From an uncultured Dysgonomonas sp. (lineage in GTDB: Bacteria; Bacteroidota; Bacteroidia; Bacteroidales; Dysgonomonadaceae), in the NCBI RefSeq assembly GCF_934668725.1, contig NZ_CAKUOF010000002.1:186001-250000 (forward strand): a DNA stretch of 64,000 nucleotides. The letters run 5' to 3'. Of the stretch, positions 43,820-53,445 are shown piece after piece. The first letter of the stretch is position 1. Every line of letters starts with the position of its first letter. Under the pieces are notes generated by a model, which saw only the letters and a program-made list of their open reading frames with translations, did no database searches and was not told the origin of the DNA. The translations under genes and the position numbers were made by a program.

Positions 43820-46372
43820 CTATTCCTCATTATTTATCGATAGATCACTTTCGGGAATATCTTCTTTTACCAGAGTCTTTATCTTCTGTTGAAGGAACGA
43901 TACCAGCAGAATAATAACCCCCAGCATGATGAACGATACTATACGTCCTGCTTGCGACATATGCCATACATCATAAGCATAGAATTTGACAATGATAAGA
44001 GCAAAGAAAATAAGTGATATTTTGCGTAAAATAACTTCCTTCCCCTTTAATCCCCAGATCATAAGTCCCATTGCTATTAATGCCCATAAGACAGGAAACA
44101 CAAATGTACGCACATCGTACAGAACGTTCGTATAATTGTCGCTATTACTAAATAACATAACACTTATGTTTTCGGTTTCGATACCCAAAAGAAGAGTTGA
44201 AATTATGGTCATACCCCAATAAAATACCTTGAGATTACCGGGTACTGCCGATTTCACATTTCTGATAAGGGTAATAATTACCAGCATCACCGGAATAATA
44301 GCAACGAAGTGCAGAAGGAAATATGCCTTCGGATATGTAGGGAACCAGAATGTATAATCTCTCAGTTCTGTTACATAATACCAATATACGAGAGAATAAA
44401 TAACTGTAAATACAGATAAAAGTCCGAAAATAAGAGCTTTGTTGGCAATCTCTTTTCGATACAAGAATGTAAGTACCGATACATAAACCGATGTATATGC
44501 AGTCATTATCATATAACGCAGGCTGGTATTGTAATCCAGTTCGAGACGATACTCAATCTGATAGTTCATTTCTAAGAAAGGAACAAGATATGTGAATCCT
44601 ATAAGCAACAAACATATTGTACGGTAACAATTACTAACACTGAGTAATTCAGCATTTCCGATAGAGATAAAAGACTCTTTATCTTCTTTGTTAAGTAATA
44701 GTTTACTGACAAAGAACCCGCCTATAACTACCAGTCCTGTGATGCATACCGAGTTTAATATAATGGGCATAGGTGTTTCAGTAAATGTATAATAGTTGTT
44801 CGAAATATCCATCAAGAACGATATTACCACAAGTCCTGAGACAATAAGAAATCCTATGCGGAATATTTGTATTTGCGATTTTTGCCACAACCAAAGCAAT
44901 ACAGCCATTTCTACAGCCCAGAACATCGTGATAACATATCCGTCCATTTGGATAGGAATTGCCAGATTGACAAAAGTCATTACTACACCTATGATCAGGT
45001 AAATGAGGTTGCGGTCGATCTCACTTTTACGGAACAAAGCAACCATTACTATAGCATTAATAGCGGCTATAATAATCGTAACCAATCCTTTTACATCATA
45101 TGGATAATCGGTAAATATAGTTAAGCAGGCAAGGAACAGCGACAGGTTATTAGTCAGAATGAGTATTCCCTGATAAGCCGTAACCTTGTGTTCTCCTTTG
45201 AAATGATCGATAAGAGCCAGTATATAGAACTGAACAAAGAACAGTGCCGCAAATAAAGTTGCACCCTTAAACTGGTTTTCGAACGATACCATCAGCCACG
45301 ACCAGAAGAATATAAGTGTAAGCACATAAGATATGATACCTATCACATGCCACTTTTTACGAAAGGCAAGAATAAGCATTCCTGTATTGAGAATCAGTAT
45401 ATAAGAAAATAAAACGATGTAATTGCCACTTCCTGTGCTTATCATCAGCGGTGAGGCAAACCCTCCCAGCAAGGAGAATATGGCAAGTTCCCTGCGGTCA
45501 TAAAACAGCGATAGGATAACGGAGAATATGGTAATGGCAATAAGCAAGCCAAATGCTAGAGGTTGTGAGAATAATTCATATTCCCTGAAAGCAAGAGTTA
45601 TCGTTATATAAAGTACCGATATACCGCCTCCTACCAGTATGGATGAAAATACTTGGTATTTCTCTTTCAACTTGTGAGCGATACCAATTATAATACCACC
45701 CGTAAGCAGACCTATGCCCACACGTCCGATCTCGTTGATCCAGTCCTGATCGATAGCATATTTTACAAAGAATGCAATACCAAGTACAAGTGTAACGATA
45801 CCGATTTTGGTAAGTAAATTTTCGCTGAATATTTTTTCGATAAAACCCTTTTCGGATTCTTCTTCTTCGACCTTATCCTGTGTTTGTTGAAATATCGTAG
45901 GTTGCTGAAATACTTCCGAAAACGAAGTCTGAGGTTTGTTTCGGGTATTGCTGAATGCTGCATAAGCAGGTACATCTTCAGCTACTTCAACTTCTTCCTC
46001 TGTGTGTGGAGTTTCGATAACTGTTTCCTCTATAGCTTCTGTTGTAACTTCCGGCACTTCGGTTATTATTGGAGCAGACGGTTTCTCTTCCTCTTGATGC
46101 ATGACGTTTACAACAGGTTTTTCTACAGGTTGTATTGATTCCTCAGGTTTCGAAACTAGTGTTCTATCTCCCAAATTTTGTATTGCATCCAGAATCTCCT
46201 GAGTATCTTTTTTTGTTGATGCCTGATTCGATAAATCTCTGAGCTTACTGTTTATGTCAAACAAATTATTGCCCAGATGAGTAATATTATTGCTTAAAGT
46301 ATTGATTTTGGTCATTACAATAAACAACAATATTGCCAGTATAACAAGGACTACTAATATTACGCCTTCCAT
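43820..46372 (-). CDS. DUF2339 multi-pass membrane protein
   Basis: The 850-residue protein has an N-terminal helix, a short coiled coil (about 27-55), a long acidic Pro/Glu/Val linker (about 75-180) and about 20-24 membrane helices to the end. This is the standard DUF2339 layout. The first bases follow folK by 19 bases. DUF2339 proteins are of unknown function and are found with DUF3999 in many Gram-negatives, probably in cell-envelope processes. Confidence 0.85.
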   Translation of the reverse strand: MEGVILVVLVILAILLFIVMTKINTLSNNITHLGNNLFDINSKLRDLSNQASTKKDTQEILDAIQNLGDRTLVSKPEESIQPVEKPVVNVMHQEEEKPSAPIITEVPEVTTEAIEETVIETPHTEEEVEVAEDVPAYAAFSNTRNKPQTSFSEVFQQPTIFQQTQDKVEEEESEKGFIEKIFSENLLTKIGIVTLVLGIAFFVKYAIDQDWINEIGRVGIGLLTGGIIIGIAHKLKEKYQVFSSILVGGGISVLYITITLAFREYELFSQPLAFGLLIAITIFSVILSLFYDRRELAIFSLLGGFASPLMISTGSGNYIVLFSYILILNTGMLILAFRKKWHVIGIISYVLTLIFFWSWLMVSFENQFKGATLFAALFFVQFYILALIDHFKGEHKVTAYQGILILTNNLSLFLACLTIFTDYPYDVKGLVTIIIAAINAIVMVALFRKSEIDRNLIYLIIGVVMTFVNLAIPIQMDGYVITMFWAVEMAVLLWLWQKSQIQIFRIGFLIVSGLVVISFLMDISNNYYTFTETPMPIILNSVCITGLVVIGGFFVSKLLLNKEDKESFISIGNAELLSVSNCYRTICLLLIGFTYLVPFLEMNYQIEYRLELDYNTSLRYMIMTAYTSVYVSVLTFLYRKEIANKALIFGLLSVFTVIYSLVYWYYVTELRDYTFWFPTYPKAYFLLHFVAIIPVMLVIITLIRNVKSAVPGNLKVFYWGMTIISTLLLGIETENISVMLFSNSDNYTNVLYDVRTFVFPVLWALIAMGLMIWGLKGKEVILRKISLIFFALIIVKFYAYDVWHMSQAGRIVSFIMLGVIILLVSFLQQKIKTLVKEDIPESDLSINNEE

Positions 46373-46391
46373 ACAATTATTTTCATTTTAG

Positions 46392-46877
46392 TTAGTTGTT
46401 GAGCTTATTTTTCAGTTCCGATATAGTTGCCTTGAATATCGGGTGATATACATCGGGAGCTATTTCCACCAGAGGAGTAAGAACAAAATCCCGTTCATGC
46501 AGATGAGGGTGGGGTATTACCAGATGAGGATATTCTATGATTTTGTTATCGAACAGAAGCAAATCTATGTCAATTATACGATCGCTATATGTTTCGTTGA
46601 CAGATTTGGACTTACGCCCCAGTTCTTTTTCGATAAGTTGAGTTGATTCCAATACTTCTAAAGGTTGCAATCGGGTTGATACACGACATGCAGCATTGAG
46701 AAACGAGTTCTCCGAATCGAAACCCACAGGCAGCGTTTCATATAAAGAGGATAGGGCGGTTACTCGACCTATATGGAGTTCTATTTGTGCAATTGCCAAA
46801 TTGATATTCTTTTTTTTATCCCCCAAATTGGAGCCTAAAGCGAGATATATGTCATGCAAATTATTGTTATCGAACAT
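46392..46877 (-). CDS. folK: 2-amino-4-hydroxy-6-hydroxymethyldihydropteridine pyrophosphokinase
   Basis: The 161-residue HPPK transfers pyrophosphate from ATP to 6-hydroxymethyl-dihydropterin in folate synthesis. The motifs are LALGSNLGDKKKNI (about 12-25), YETLPVG near 46-52, ELGRKSK near 92-98 with SDRIIDIDLLLFD (about 105-117) and the C-terminal HPHLHERDFVLTPLVEIAPD. It heads a unit with DUF2339, DUF3999 and a VGIG protein, an unusual context. The promoter is at 46922-46929. Confidence 0.97.
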   Translation of the reverse strand: MFDNNNLHDIYLALGSNLGDKKKNINLAIAQIELHIGRVTALSSLYETLPVGFDSENSFLNAACRVSTRLQPLEVLESTQLIEKELGRKSKSVNETYSDRIIDIDLLLFDNKIIEYPHLVIPHPHLHERDFVLTPLVEIAPDVYHPIFKATISELKNKLNN

Positions 46878-46921
46878 CTTATTTTATTCAGTTACCTATC
46901 TTATCCACTAGGGATATATTA

Positions 46922-46929
46922 CAAATATA
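46922..46929 (-). promoter_or_regulatory. TAnnTTTG promoter for the folK unit
   Basis: TATATTTG on the minus strand, 45 bases before the folK start. Confidence 0.65.
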
Positions 46930-47343
46930 TATAAATATTTACCATATCATGTTAGATATCTCGATTTTAGGAATGAGGAGGTGTAGTAATCTTCTGAAAA
47001 AAGAAATTGAAATAGATAAATTTTGCATCTCGGTTATTAAAGTTGTGTGCCGTTTTTAAGTGTGCGATTTATAGTTGTTTAAATAAATATATCTAAAATT
47101 TATTCAATCGTTTGTAAAGTTGTTCGATAATTTATTCATGTGCTCAATTCAATAGATAGTATAATCGAAATGCAGATTGTTTTTATTAATTGGTTGGAGA
47201 GTTTGATTAGATAAAGTAAAAGGTAATATTTAATGATACATTTTTGTTGATAGGGGCATACCTATTTGTCGGAACTAAATAGGTGAATACACAGGTTTGC
47301 CCCTACAGCCAAAGCTATAAATCGTTTTGCCAACTTAGTATGT
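46930..47343. other. Intergenic region with REP-like element
   Basis: The first 300 bases are AT-rich with no gene seen. A nested palindrome (47251-47305) follows, then 38 bases to the stop codon of the minus-strand lipoprotein gene. Confidence 0.5.
47251..47305. repeat. Degenerate REP-like nested palindrome
   Basis: The outer arms TAGGGGCA/TGCCCCTA enclose inner arms ACCTATTT/AAATAGGT. The right half carries GTGAATACACAGGTTTGCCC, the complement of a GGGCAAACCTGTGTATTCAC-type element widely repeated in Bacteroidota. It relates to the palindrome at 2258-2287. Confidence 0.75.
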
Positions 47344-47811
47344 TTATAGTCTTGTTTTCTTTTCCAATAAAGAATGCAATTTCTGCATTTGAGGAGAGAT
47401 TGTAGCCCAGTTACCGATCGAATTGTATTTACAGATCAAAGTAGTATTACCTGTCCTAAATCCAATCGAAATATTTCCGGCATAACAACTTGCAATTTGT
47501 TTTGTATAAACAGGTTTGGTCACAATTTCATAGATGTACTTAAATAATGAATCTTTATCTTGTTGGCTTACATTAAAATATTTTTGTCCCCTATTTATAG
47601 GTTTGTAAATTATATTATTGCCATCTTTTATTTCAGTAAAATCACAAGTATCATTGACAGCATATTCCTCATATCTATCAATGGTTATGATTTGATTACT
47701 CGATTCTATGATGAGTGTTTCCCATTGAATAGGAAGCTCTTTGCTTTGATTGCTATTATTGCATGAGATTAATGTTAGTATTATTGAAGAGGCTAATAAA
47801 ATTATTTTCAT
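47344..47811 (-). CDS. Small lipoprotein of unknown function
   Basis: The 155-residue protein has a lipoprotein signal (TLISC, Cys17), an Asn/Ser linker and a beta-rich globular part (about 28-145) with one later Cys pair (DTC near 55 and ASCYAGN near 112). No family is recognised. It is monocistronic. Confidence 0.6.
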   Translation of the reverse strand: MKIILLASSIILTLISCNNSNQSKELPIQWETLIIESSNQIITIDRYEEYAVNDTCDFTEIKDGNNIIYKPINRGQKYFNVSQQDKDSLFKYIYEIVTKPVYTKQIASCYAGNISIGFRTGNTTLICKYNSIGNWATISPQMQKLHSLLEKKTRL

Positions 47812-48152
47812 GTTGCATAGTATTTAATAACTAGAGAGAAATCAGGAGAGAATTCCATACTGCTATCTATTTGTTTATAAAATTAGATAATTTAAAAATA
47901 TATTTCAGAGTATCCAAAGAACATTAGATGCATTGTATAAGGAATTGATTAAGGAAAGAATATTATTTTAGTTAGAATTATACCTGAGACTCGCTGAATA
48001 TTTATGTATAACAAAATCTAGACAGTTTCTTCGGAGGCTGGTTAATTAAAGTTAATCTATCCGGTGTCGATTAATCCTTTTACCTATTTATTCATCTTAG
48101 TAAATATAAGAAGCACTAACCATAATTATTGTATCATTTAAAAGGCTTGATT
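47812..48152. other. Divergent intergenic region, nothing distinctive
   Basis: AT-rich upstream DNA of the two divergent genes at 47811 and 48153. No consensus -7 box, hairpin or gene was found. Confidence 0.3.
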
Positions 48153-48893
48153 ATGAAAAAAATAATACTTTCAATCGGATTTTTAGTCGCAATGGCTAGT
48201 TTCTCAGGAACTGAGGCCGCCAATATAAATGTGAATATAAATATAGGTATGCAGCCTGCTTGGGGGCCTGTCGGATACAATTATGTTGCATTTTATTATT
48301 TCCCCGACATTAATGTTTACTACAATGTAAATCAAGGTCTGTTTCATTTTCCTCGTGGAGGCCGTTGGGTTTCGGCTCGTTACCTGCCCAGTGCTTATCG
48401 TCATTATAATTTGTACGGACTTTATAAAGTAGTACTTACCGATAATAATCCTTGGCGATTTAATCAACGCCATATGGTTGATTACAGACATTTCAGAGGA
48501 AATAGAAATCAGGTTGTGATTCGTAACAGTCATGATAATCGCTACAGAGACAGCCGCAGAAACGAAGTGAGGTGGTATGATGACAATAATAGAGGAAATA
48601 ATAACGGACGTGGCAGAGATTCTGACTACGGGCGTAACAATGGGCGTAACAGTAAGGGAAGATCAACAGCCGATCGTCAGCATGACTCGAACCGAAGTAG
48701 CCGCGATAATAATTATAGAGAAGAAAATAAACGTACAGACAGGTCATCTGGCCGTAATGATTTAAGATATGCCGAAGTGTCGCGCTCTGAAAGTGTAAAA
48801 GGTAATAGAGAACGCAAATCCGAAAATAAAAGTGATGACAGATCTTCATCGCGAAGTGAAAGAGGACGCTCATCAGCTTCGGGACGGAGATAA
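48153..48893 (+). CDS. Secreted protein with Arg/Asn/Ser-rich low-complexity tail
   Basis: The 246-residue protein has a signal peptide (about 1-22, ending TEAAN). A conserved-looking beta region (about 22-115) contains WGPVGYNYVAFYYFPDINVYY and FPRGGRWVSARYLP. The remaining 130 residues are a highly basic low-complexity tail of Arg, Asn, Ser, Asp and Gly. The folded part is typical of small Bacteroidetes exported proteins. The tail could bind nucleic acid, polyanionic glycans or peptidoglycan; this is speculation. Confidence 0.7.
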   Translation: MKKIILSIGFLVAMASFSGTEAANINVNINIGMQPAWGPVGYNYVAFYYFPDINVYYNVNQGLFHFPRGGRWVSARYLPSAYRHYNLYGLYKVVLTDNNPWRFNQRHMVDYRHFRGNRNQVVIRNSHDNRYRDSRRNEVRWYDDNNRGNNNGRGRDSDYGRNNGRNSKGRSTADRQHDSNRSSRDNNYREENKRTDRSSGRNDLRYAEVSRSESVKGNRERKSENKSDDRSSSRSERGRSSASGRR

Positions 48894-49095
48894 TGAAATA
48901 AATAATAGATTTAGTTTTAATGGTTCTAGTTTTATGCAGGTATCCGATTGCAATGGTTGGATATCTGCTTTCCGTTTAATACTTCCAGTCCTTTTATACT
49001 ATATTGGTTTGTTTAATCATGGTTGATCGGGATTCAGAACGTTTTAACGATGATAAAAAAAGAGTTATATTGCATGGTGATAAAAACAATGATGG

Positions 49096-49650
49096 ATGAA
49101 AACCGAGAAACAAAAAATGTTGGCCGGCGAATATTATTTTGCAGGAGATAAACAATTAACTGAAGAGAGGCTTAATGCACGCAGACTTACTTATACCTAT
49201 AATAATACATCGTTTGATGAAATAGAGGTAAGAGGAGAAATCTTATCTCAGTTATTCGGCAGAAGAGGTAAATCTATTTTTATAGAACCGACATTTAAAT
49301 GCGATTATGGATATAATATTTATGTGGGGGAGAATTTCTATGCCAATTTTGATTGTGTAATGCTCGATGTCTGTAAAATCGAAATTGGAGATAATTGCCT
49401 GCTTGGACCGGGAGTACATATTTATACTGCTACTCATCCACTAAATGCAACTCAGCGTGCCGATGCTGTTGAGTTTGGCAAGCCTGTAACAATTGGTAAT
49501 AATGTATGGATTGGAGGACGGGCGATTATCAATCCTGGGGTGACTATTGGCGATCATGCAGTAATTGCATCGGGCTCGGTTGTTGTTAAAGACGTTCCGG
49601 CCAATGTATTGGTAGGAGGTAATCCGGCACGAATTATAAAAGAGATATAG
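49096..49650 (+). CDS. Maltose/galactoside O-acetyltransferase-like protein
   Basis: The 184-residue left-handed beta-helix enzyme has an N-terminal Mac domain (EKQKMLAGEYYFAGDKQL, residues 4-21) and hexapeptide repeats (about 70-175). They include the catalytic His in ATHPL near 114 and IGNNVWIGGRAIINPGVTIG near 132-151. It transfers acetyl from acetyl-CoA to a sugar. It is full length. It has no clear operon partner; the next gene follows by 23 bases. Confidence 0.93.
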   Translation: MKTEKQKMLAGEYYFAGDKQLTEERLNARRLTYTYNNTSFDEIEVRGEILSQLFGRRGKSIFIEPTFKCDYGYNIYVGENFYANFDCVMLDVCKIEIGDNCLLGPGVHIYTATHPLNATQRADAVEFGKPVTIGNNVWIGGRAIINPGVTIGDHAVIASGSVVVKDVPANVLVGGNPARIIKEI

Positions 49651-49673
49651 TAAAATATTTTTTAGTTTGAGGT

Positions 49674-50387
49674 ATGGAATTGCCATTAAGGCAAATTGCA
49701 AATAAAATACCACTTTATTTTAAGTCGGGTGATCCTGATATTCTGAAGAAACTATTATTCAAAGATGATAATACTTTTCTAAGGTTCTCAGGAAACGATC
49801 AATATTGCAGAAAGGTAAAAAGATATATCCCTAATATTGATTTAGACCTATTACTGATTGACTATGATACAAGTCGCAGTCTTATAATGGCAGGTAAATA
49901 TTACTTACGAGATGTCTATGCAAATGGTTCTGACCCTAAGAAGCTTCTTATAAGGTTTGAATATGGAGCTGTGAATACTGATTATGCACTCATAGAATAT
50001 AGTGAACAGTTTAAAGTTTTGGATAGGATTATTCGACCTCTAACGGATTCTTTTTGGAATATCTATTTGCCTCCAAATTTCATCGGAGATGGTTCTTCTT
50101 TTCGTGTTATACTTTATGGAGATATTACTGAGCTACCTCTTGATTTACCAATTGTTGACAAAGACTTTATATTAGATCGTAATGAGGTATTTCTTTCAGA
50201 TTTACCCGAACGAAAAGAAGAAAGTCTTAATGATTTAAAATCAGAACAAGACTATCTAACTAGTATCAACATTGCCTCAGACAAATATGGTATAGACTTC
50301 AATAGGTTAATACAAGAAGCCATTGACGAAGTATATGGAAAAGATCCAAAAGCAGATGACTTTAAAGATCATTTAAAAATAGATTAA
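49674..50387 (+). CDS. Unknown protein, 237 residues
   Basis: The protein is soluble with no signal peptide. The N-terminus (MELPLRQIANKIPLYF) looks helical; the middle is beta-rich with many Asp and Tyr, and the C-terminus (from about 185) is helical and acidic. I recognise no family. It starts 23 bases after the acetyltransferase stop, and a gene fragment and terminator follow, so it may be part of an eroded accessory module. Confidence 0.55.
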   Translation: MELPLRQIANKIPLYFKSGDPDILKKLLFKDDNTFLRFSGNDQYCRKVKRYIPNIDLDLLLIDYDTSRSLIMAGKYYLRDVYANGSDPKKLLIRFEYGAVNTDYALIEYSEQFKVLDRIIRPLTDSFWNIYLPPNFIGDGSSFRVILYGDITELPLDLPIVDKDFILDRNEVFLSDLPERKEESLNDLKSEQDYLTSINIASDKYGIDFNRLIQEAIDEVYGKDPKADDFKDHLKID

Positions 50388-50424
50388 AAACTACTTAAAA
50401 GAGTATTAAATACTTATTACTTAA

Positions 50425-50538
50425 CACACGCCTGGATTACCTTACCCTGTATATGAAAAGGTCTTGAAGCCTGTCGAGTGGGTTCGGAATGTAACTAAAG
50501 TAAAGGCAAACATTCAATATATACTCACTGCTATCTAG
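50425..50538 (+). pseudogene. C-terminal gene fragment
   Basis: A 37-codon stretch lies between two stops with no start codon. It reads like real protein (YEKVLKPVEWVRNVTKVKA and an Ile-rich end) and ends two bases before a terminator, so it may be the remaining 3' end of a deleted gene. No family was recognised. Confidence 0.4.
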
Positions 50539-50539
50539 C

Positions 50540-50570
50540 AAATAAGCCCCAATCAAGGGGCTTATTTTAT
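50540..50570 (+). terminator. Terminator after the gene fragment
   Basis: Perfect 11-bp arms (AAATAAGCCCC and complement) with a 6-base loop. Confidence 0.85.
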
Positions 50571-51029
50571 CTTATATAATAAAGGTGTATTTCTAAAATT
50601 TATGTACATTTCGTTTTATCAAAATGCACAATTGGTTTTTACAACTATATGCCTTTCGTTTTTGTCAGTTATGATAATCCCCTCTTTTTTATTAAATATT
50701 TTTAAATATTTTTCATTTATTCTTTTTGATAATTTGTTTTGATTGATAAACAGTGTTTTATGTGTTTTTAGTTATTGTCGTTTGTACACTATTTAGTTAA
50801 AAAAATATATAGCTTAAAATATGTGATAATTTTATTTTTTAGTTTGTCAAGTTAACACTAACTTAGTTCTCGAATTTATAAGAATGTTAATTTTTTAAGG
50901 ATCTAAGACCTATTTCTACACTAATAATATATTGTAAAAGGTATACAAAATGATTCGTCATGAATGGTTGAGAAGCCTTAGATCACACATACAATAAAAA
51001 TATCCAAAATTTATTATATATAAAGTAAT

Positions 51030-53243
51030 ATGAGAATTTTAAAAAGTGCTTTTATTTTGAGTTTGTTTGCTCTGCCAATGTTTGGGCAAAACAAAGCACC
51101 GATCTATCTGGACGAAACAAAGCCGATAGAACAACGTATAGAAGATGCTCTTTCGAGAATGACATTGGAAGAGAAAGTAAAAATGTGTCATGCGCAATCG
51201 AAGTTCAGCTCTCCGGGCGTACCTCGCTTGGGAATTCCTGAACTGTGGCATGCCGATGGACCTCACGGAGTACGTGCAGAAGTATTTTGGGATGAATGGG
51301 ACAATGCCGGTTGGACGAATGACTCATGTATCGCATTTCCTGCTCTGACAGCTTTGGCTGCTACCTGGAATCCCGAGATGGCAGCTCTTTACGGAAAAGT
51401 AATAGGAGAAGAGGCTCGTTACAGAAAGAAAGACGTTCTGCTAGGACCGGGTGTAAATATTTACAGAACTCCACTTAATGGTCGTAATTTCGAGTACATG
51501 GGCGAAGACCCTTTCTTGGCATCACGCATGGCTGTTCCTTATATCAAAGGAGTACAATCGAATGGTGTTGCAGCTTGTGTAAAACACTTTGCATTAAACA
51601 ATCAAGAAATAGCACGTGGCCATATCAATGTAAATGTAAGCGACAGGGCTTTACATGAAATTTACCTTCCTGCATTTAAAGCTGCTGTTGAAGAGGCCGG
51701 AGTATGGTCTTTGATGGGAGCTTACAACCAATATAAAGGACAACATTGCTGTCACAACTCTTATCTTTTGAACGATGTGTTGAAAGGTGACTGGAAATTT
51801 GACGGTGCGGTGATTGCCGACTGGGGAGGAACTCATAATACTGTAGAGGCTGCTAAAAACGGCTTAGATATAGAAATGGGGACTTGGACAGATGGTATGA
51901 GATGGAATAAAACCAACGCTTATGATGAATATTATTTAGCAGTTCCTTTTCTTAATATGCTGAAATCAGGTGAATTGAGCGAAGATTTAGTAAACGATAA
52001 AGTTCGTCGTATACTACGTCTTATGTTCAGAACCAATATGAATACTAAAAGACCTTGGGGCTCTTTTGGTACCGACGAACATATGTCGGCAGGACAACAA
52101 ATTGCTGAACAAGGTATCGTATTACTTCAAAACAATAATAACGTATTACCTATAGATCTAAGCAAAACAAAGAAAATTGCGGTTATAGGTGAAAATGCAA
52201 TCAAAGTAATGACTGTGGGGGGAGGAAGTTCTTCACTGAAAGTAAGACATGAAATATCTCCATTGCAAGGTCTTTTGGATCGTGTAGAAAATCAATCCGA
52301 GATAGTTTATGCCCGCGGATATGTAGGTGGTAAATCCACTCAACAAGACGGTTTAAGTACAGGGCAAGATTTAACTGAGACACGTTCGGAGGCAGAATTG
52401 TTTGCTGAGGCTGTAAAAGTAGCTAAGGAAGCAGATTTTGTTGTATTCATCGGAGGACTGAATAAAGATGACGGACAAGATTGCGAAGGAAACGACCGTG
52501 CTGATTTAGGATTACCATATAATCAGGATAAATTGATTACCGAATTGGCTAAAGCCAACAAAAATCTGGCTGTTGTTTTGATTTCGGGTAATGCTGTCGC
52601 AATGCCTTGGGTAGTTCAAGTTCCTGCAATTGTACAAGGATGGTATAATGGTAGTGCAGCGGGCAGAGCGTTAGCTTCTATTTTGGTAGGTGATGTGAAT
52701 CCATCCGGAAAATTACCAATGACTTTTCCTGTTGCTCTTAAAGATAACAGCGCACATGCTTTGGGCGAATATCCCGGTGATAATGTAAATGTTACATACA
52801 ATGAGGGCATTTTCGTCGGATACCGTTGGGCTGATAAAGAAAAAATTAAACCATTGTTTAGCTTTGGACATGGATTGAGCTATACTAAATTTCAATACGG
52901 AAAAGTAGCTGTAGATAATAAAACAATGTCTGCCGACGGAACTGTAACAGTAGCCGTTCCAGTTAAAAACGTAGGAAGCCGTAAAGGTGAAGAAGTTGTA
53001 CAATTGTACATCAGCGATCTGAAATCGTCATTACCACGTCCGGTTAAAGAACTGAAAGGTTTCAGTAAAATCGCTCTTAATCCGGGAGAAGAAAAAACTG
53101 TAAGTTTTGTAATTGATGCCGATAAATTAAAATTCTATGATGATACACGTCAGGAATGGGTTGCCGAACCGGGTACATTTGAAGCTGTAATCGGAGCTTC
53201 GTCTACGGACATTCGCGGAAAAGTAGCATTCGAATTAAAGTAA
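51030..53243 (+). CDS. bglX: GH3 beta-glucosidase
   Basis: The 737-residue periplasmic enzyme has a signal peptide (about 1-19, ending PMFGQ), an N-terminal GH3 barrel (about 30-330), an alpha/beta sandwich (about 370-600) and a C-terminal fibronectin-III-like domain (about 640-735). The nucleophile Asp lies in VIADWGGTHN near residue 264; CVKHFALNNQE near 187-197 is the substrate KH motif. It releases glucose or xylose from the non-reducing ends of beta-glycosides. The gene symbol is by family; exact specificity is uncertain. The motif GGTCTAAGACC overlaps its stop, and a similar one lies upstream. Confidence 0.93.
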   Translation: MRILKSAFILSLFALPMFGQNKAPIYLDETKPIEQRIEDALSRMTLEEKVKMCHAQSKFSSPGVPRLGIPELWHADGPHGVRAEVFWDEWDNAGWTNDSCIAFPALTALAATWNPEMAALYGKVIGEEARYRKKDVLLGPGVNIYRTPLNGRNFEYMGEDPFLASRMAVPYIKGVQSNGVAACVKHFALNNQEIARGHINVNVSDRALHEIYLPAFKAAVEEAGVWSLMGAYNQYKGQHCCHNSYLLNDVLKGDWKFDGAVIADWGGTHNTVEAAKNGLDIEMGTWTDGMRWNKTNAYDEYYLAVPFLNMLKSGELSEDLVNDKVRRILRLMFRTNMNTKRPWGSFGTDEHMSAGQQIAEQGIVLLQNNNNVLPIDLSKTKKIAVIGENAIKVMTVGGGSSSLKVRHEISPLQGLLDRVENQSEIVYARGYVGGKSTQQDGLSTGQDLTETRSEAELFAEAVKVAKEADFVVFIGGLNKDDGQDCEGNDRADLGLPYNQDKLITELAKANKNLAVVLISGNAVAMPWVVQVPAIVQGWYNGSAAGRALASILVGDVNPSGKLPMTFPVALKDNSAHALGEYPGDNVNVTYNEGIFVGYRWADKEKIKPLFSFGHGLSYTKFQYGKVAVDNKTMSADGTVTVAVPVKNVGSRKGEEVVQLYISDLKSSLPRPVKELKGFSKIALNPGEEKTVSFVIDADKLKFYDDTRQEWVAEPGTFEAVIGASSTDIRGKVAFELK

Positions 53244-53256
53244 GGTCTAAGACCTT
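53242..53256. repeat. Inverted repeat AAGGTCT-A-AGACCTT
   Basis: A 7-bp perfect inverted repeat with one central base overlaps the GH3 stop codon. Near-copies lie at 15133-15143, by the fucosidases, and at 50898-50911, upstream of the GH3 gene. Confidence 0.6.
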
Positions 53257-53276
53257 CTTAATATATTCATGGTGTG

Positions 53277-53316
53277 TTTAGGGTTGTAGGCGAAAGCTTA
53301 TGACCCTAAATTTTTT
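53277..53316 (+). terminator. Terminator of the GH3 gene
   Basis: TTTAGGGT/ACCCTAAA arms with an inner GCGAAAGC-type loop and six T. Confidence 0.85.
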
Positions 53317-53354
53317 GTGAGGTTTCCTGCTTCTTTTTCAATAGACGGATTATT

Positions 53355-53394
53355 AAAAAAAAGTCTGTCCCTGCTTTTGCAAGCAAGAACAGAC
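53355..53394 (-). terminator. Terminator of the HD-domain gene
   Basis: On the minus strand, a GTCTGT...ACAGAC stem with inner TTGCTT pairing is followed by eight T. Confidence 0.85.
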
Positions 53395-53445
53395 GGGGCA
53401 ATCATTATATAAGTAACTTCAAATAATAATTTCTTTTTTCAGTTT

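Larger units (their letters stand above)
50388..51029. other. Intergenic region with gene fragment, terminator and AT-rich upstream DNA
   Basis: In order it holds a 37-codon gene remnant (50425-50538), a terminator (50540-50570), about 320 bases of very AT-rich DNA, the AGGATCTAAGACCT motif (50898-50911) and the upstream region of the GH3 gene. No consensus -7 box was found for the GH3 gene. Confidence 0.5.

Noticed and set aside
48204..48873. Long minus-strand open frames opposite the gene at 48153
   Set aside because: They lie antisense to a low-complexity coding region whose codon bias keeps the other strand open; their products are Cys/His/Tyr-rich and unlike real proteins.
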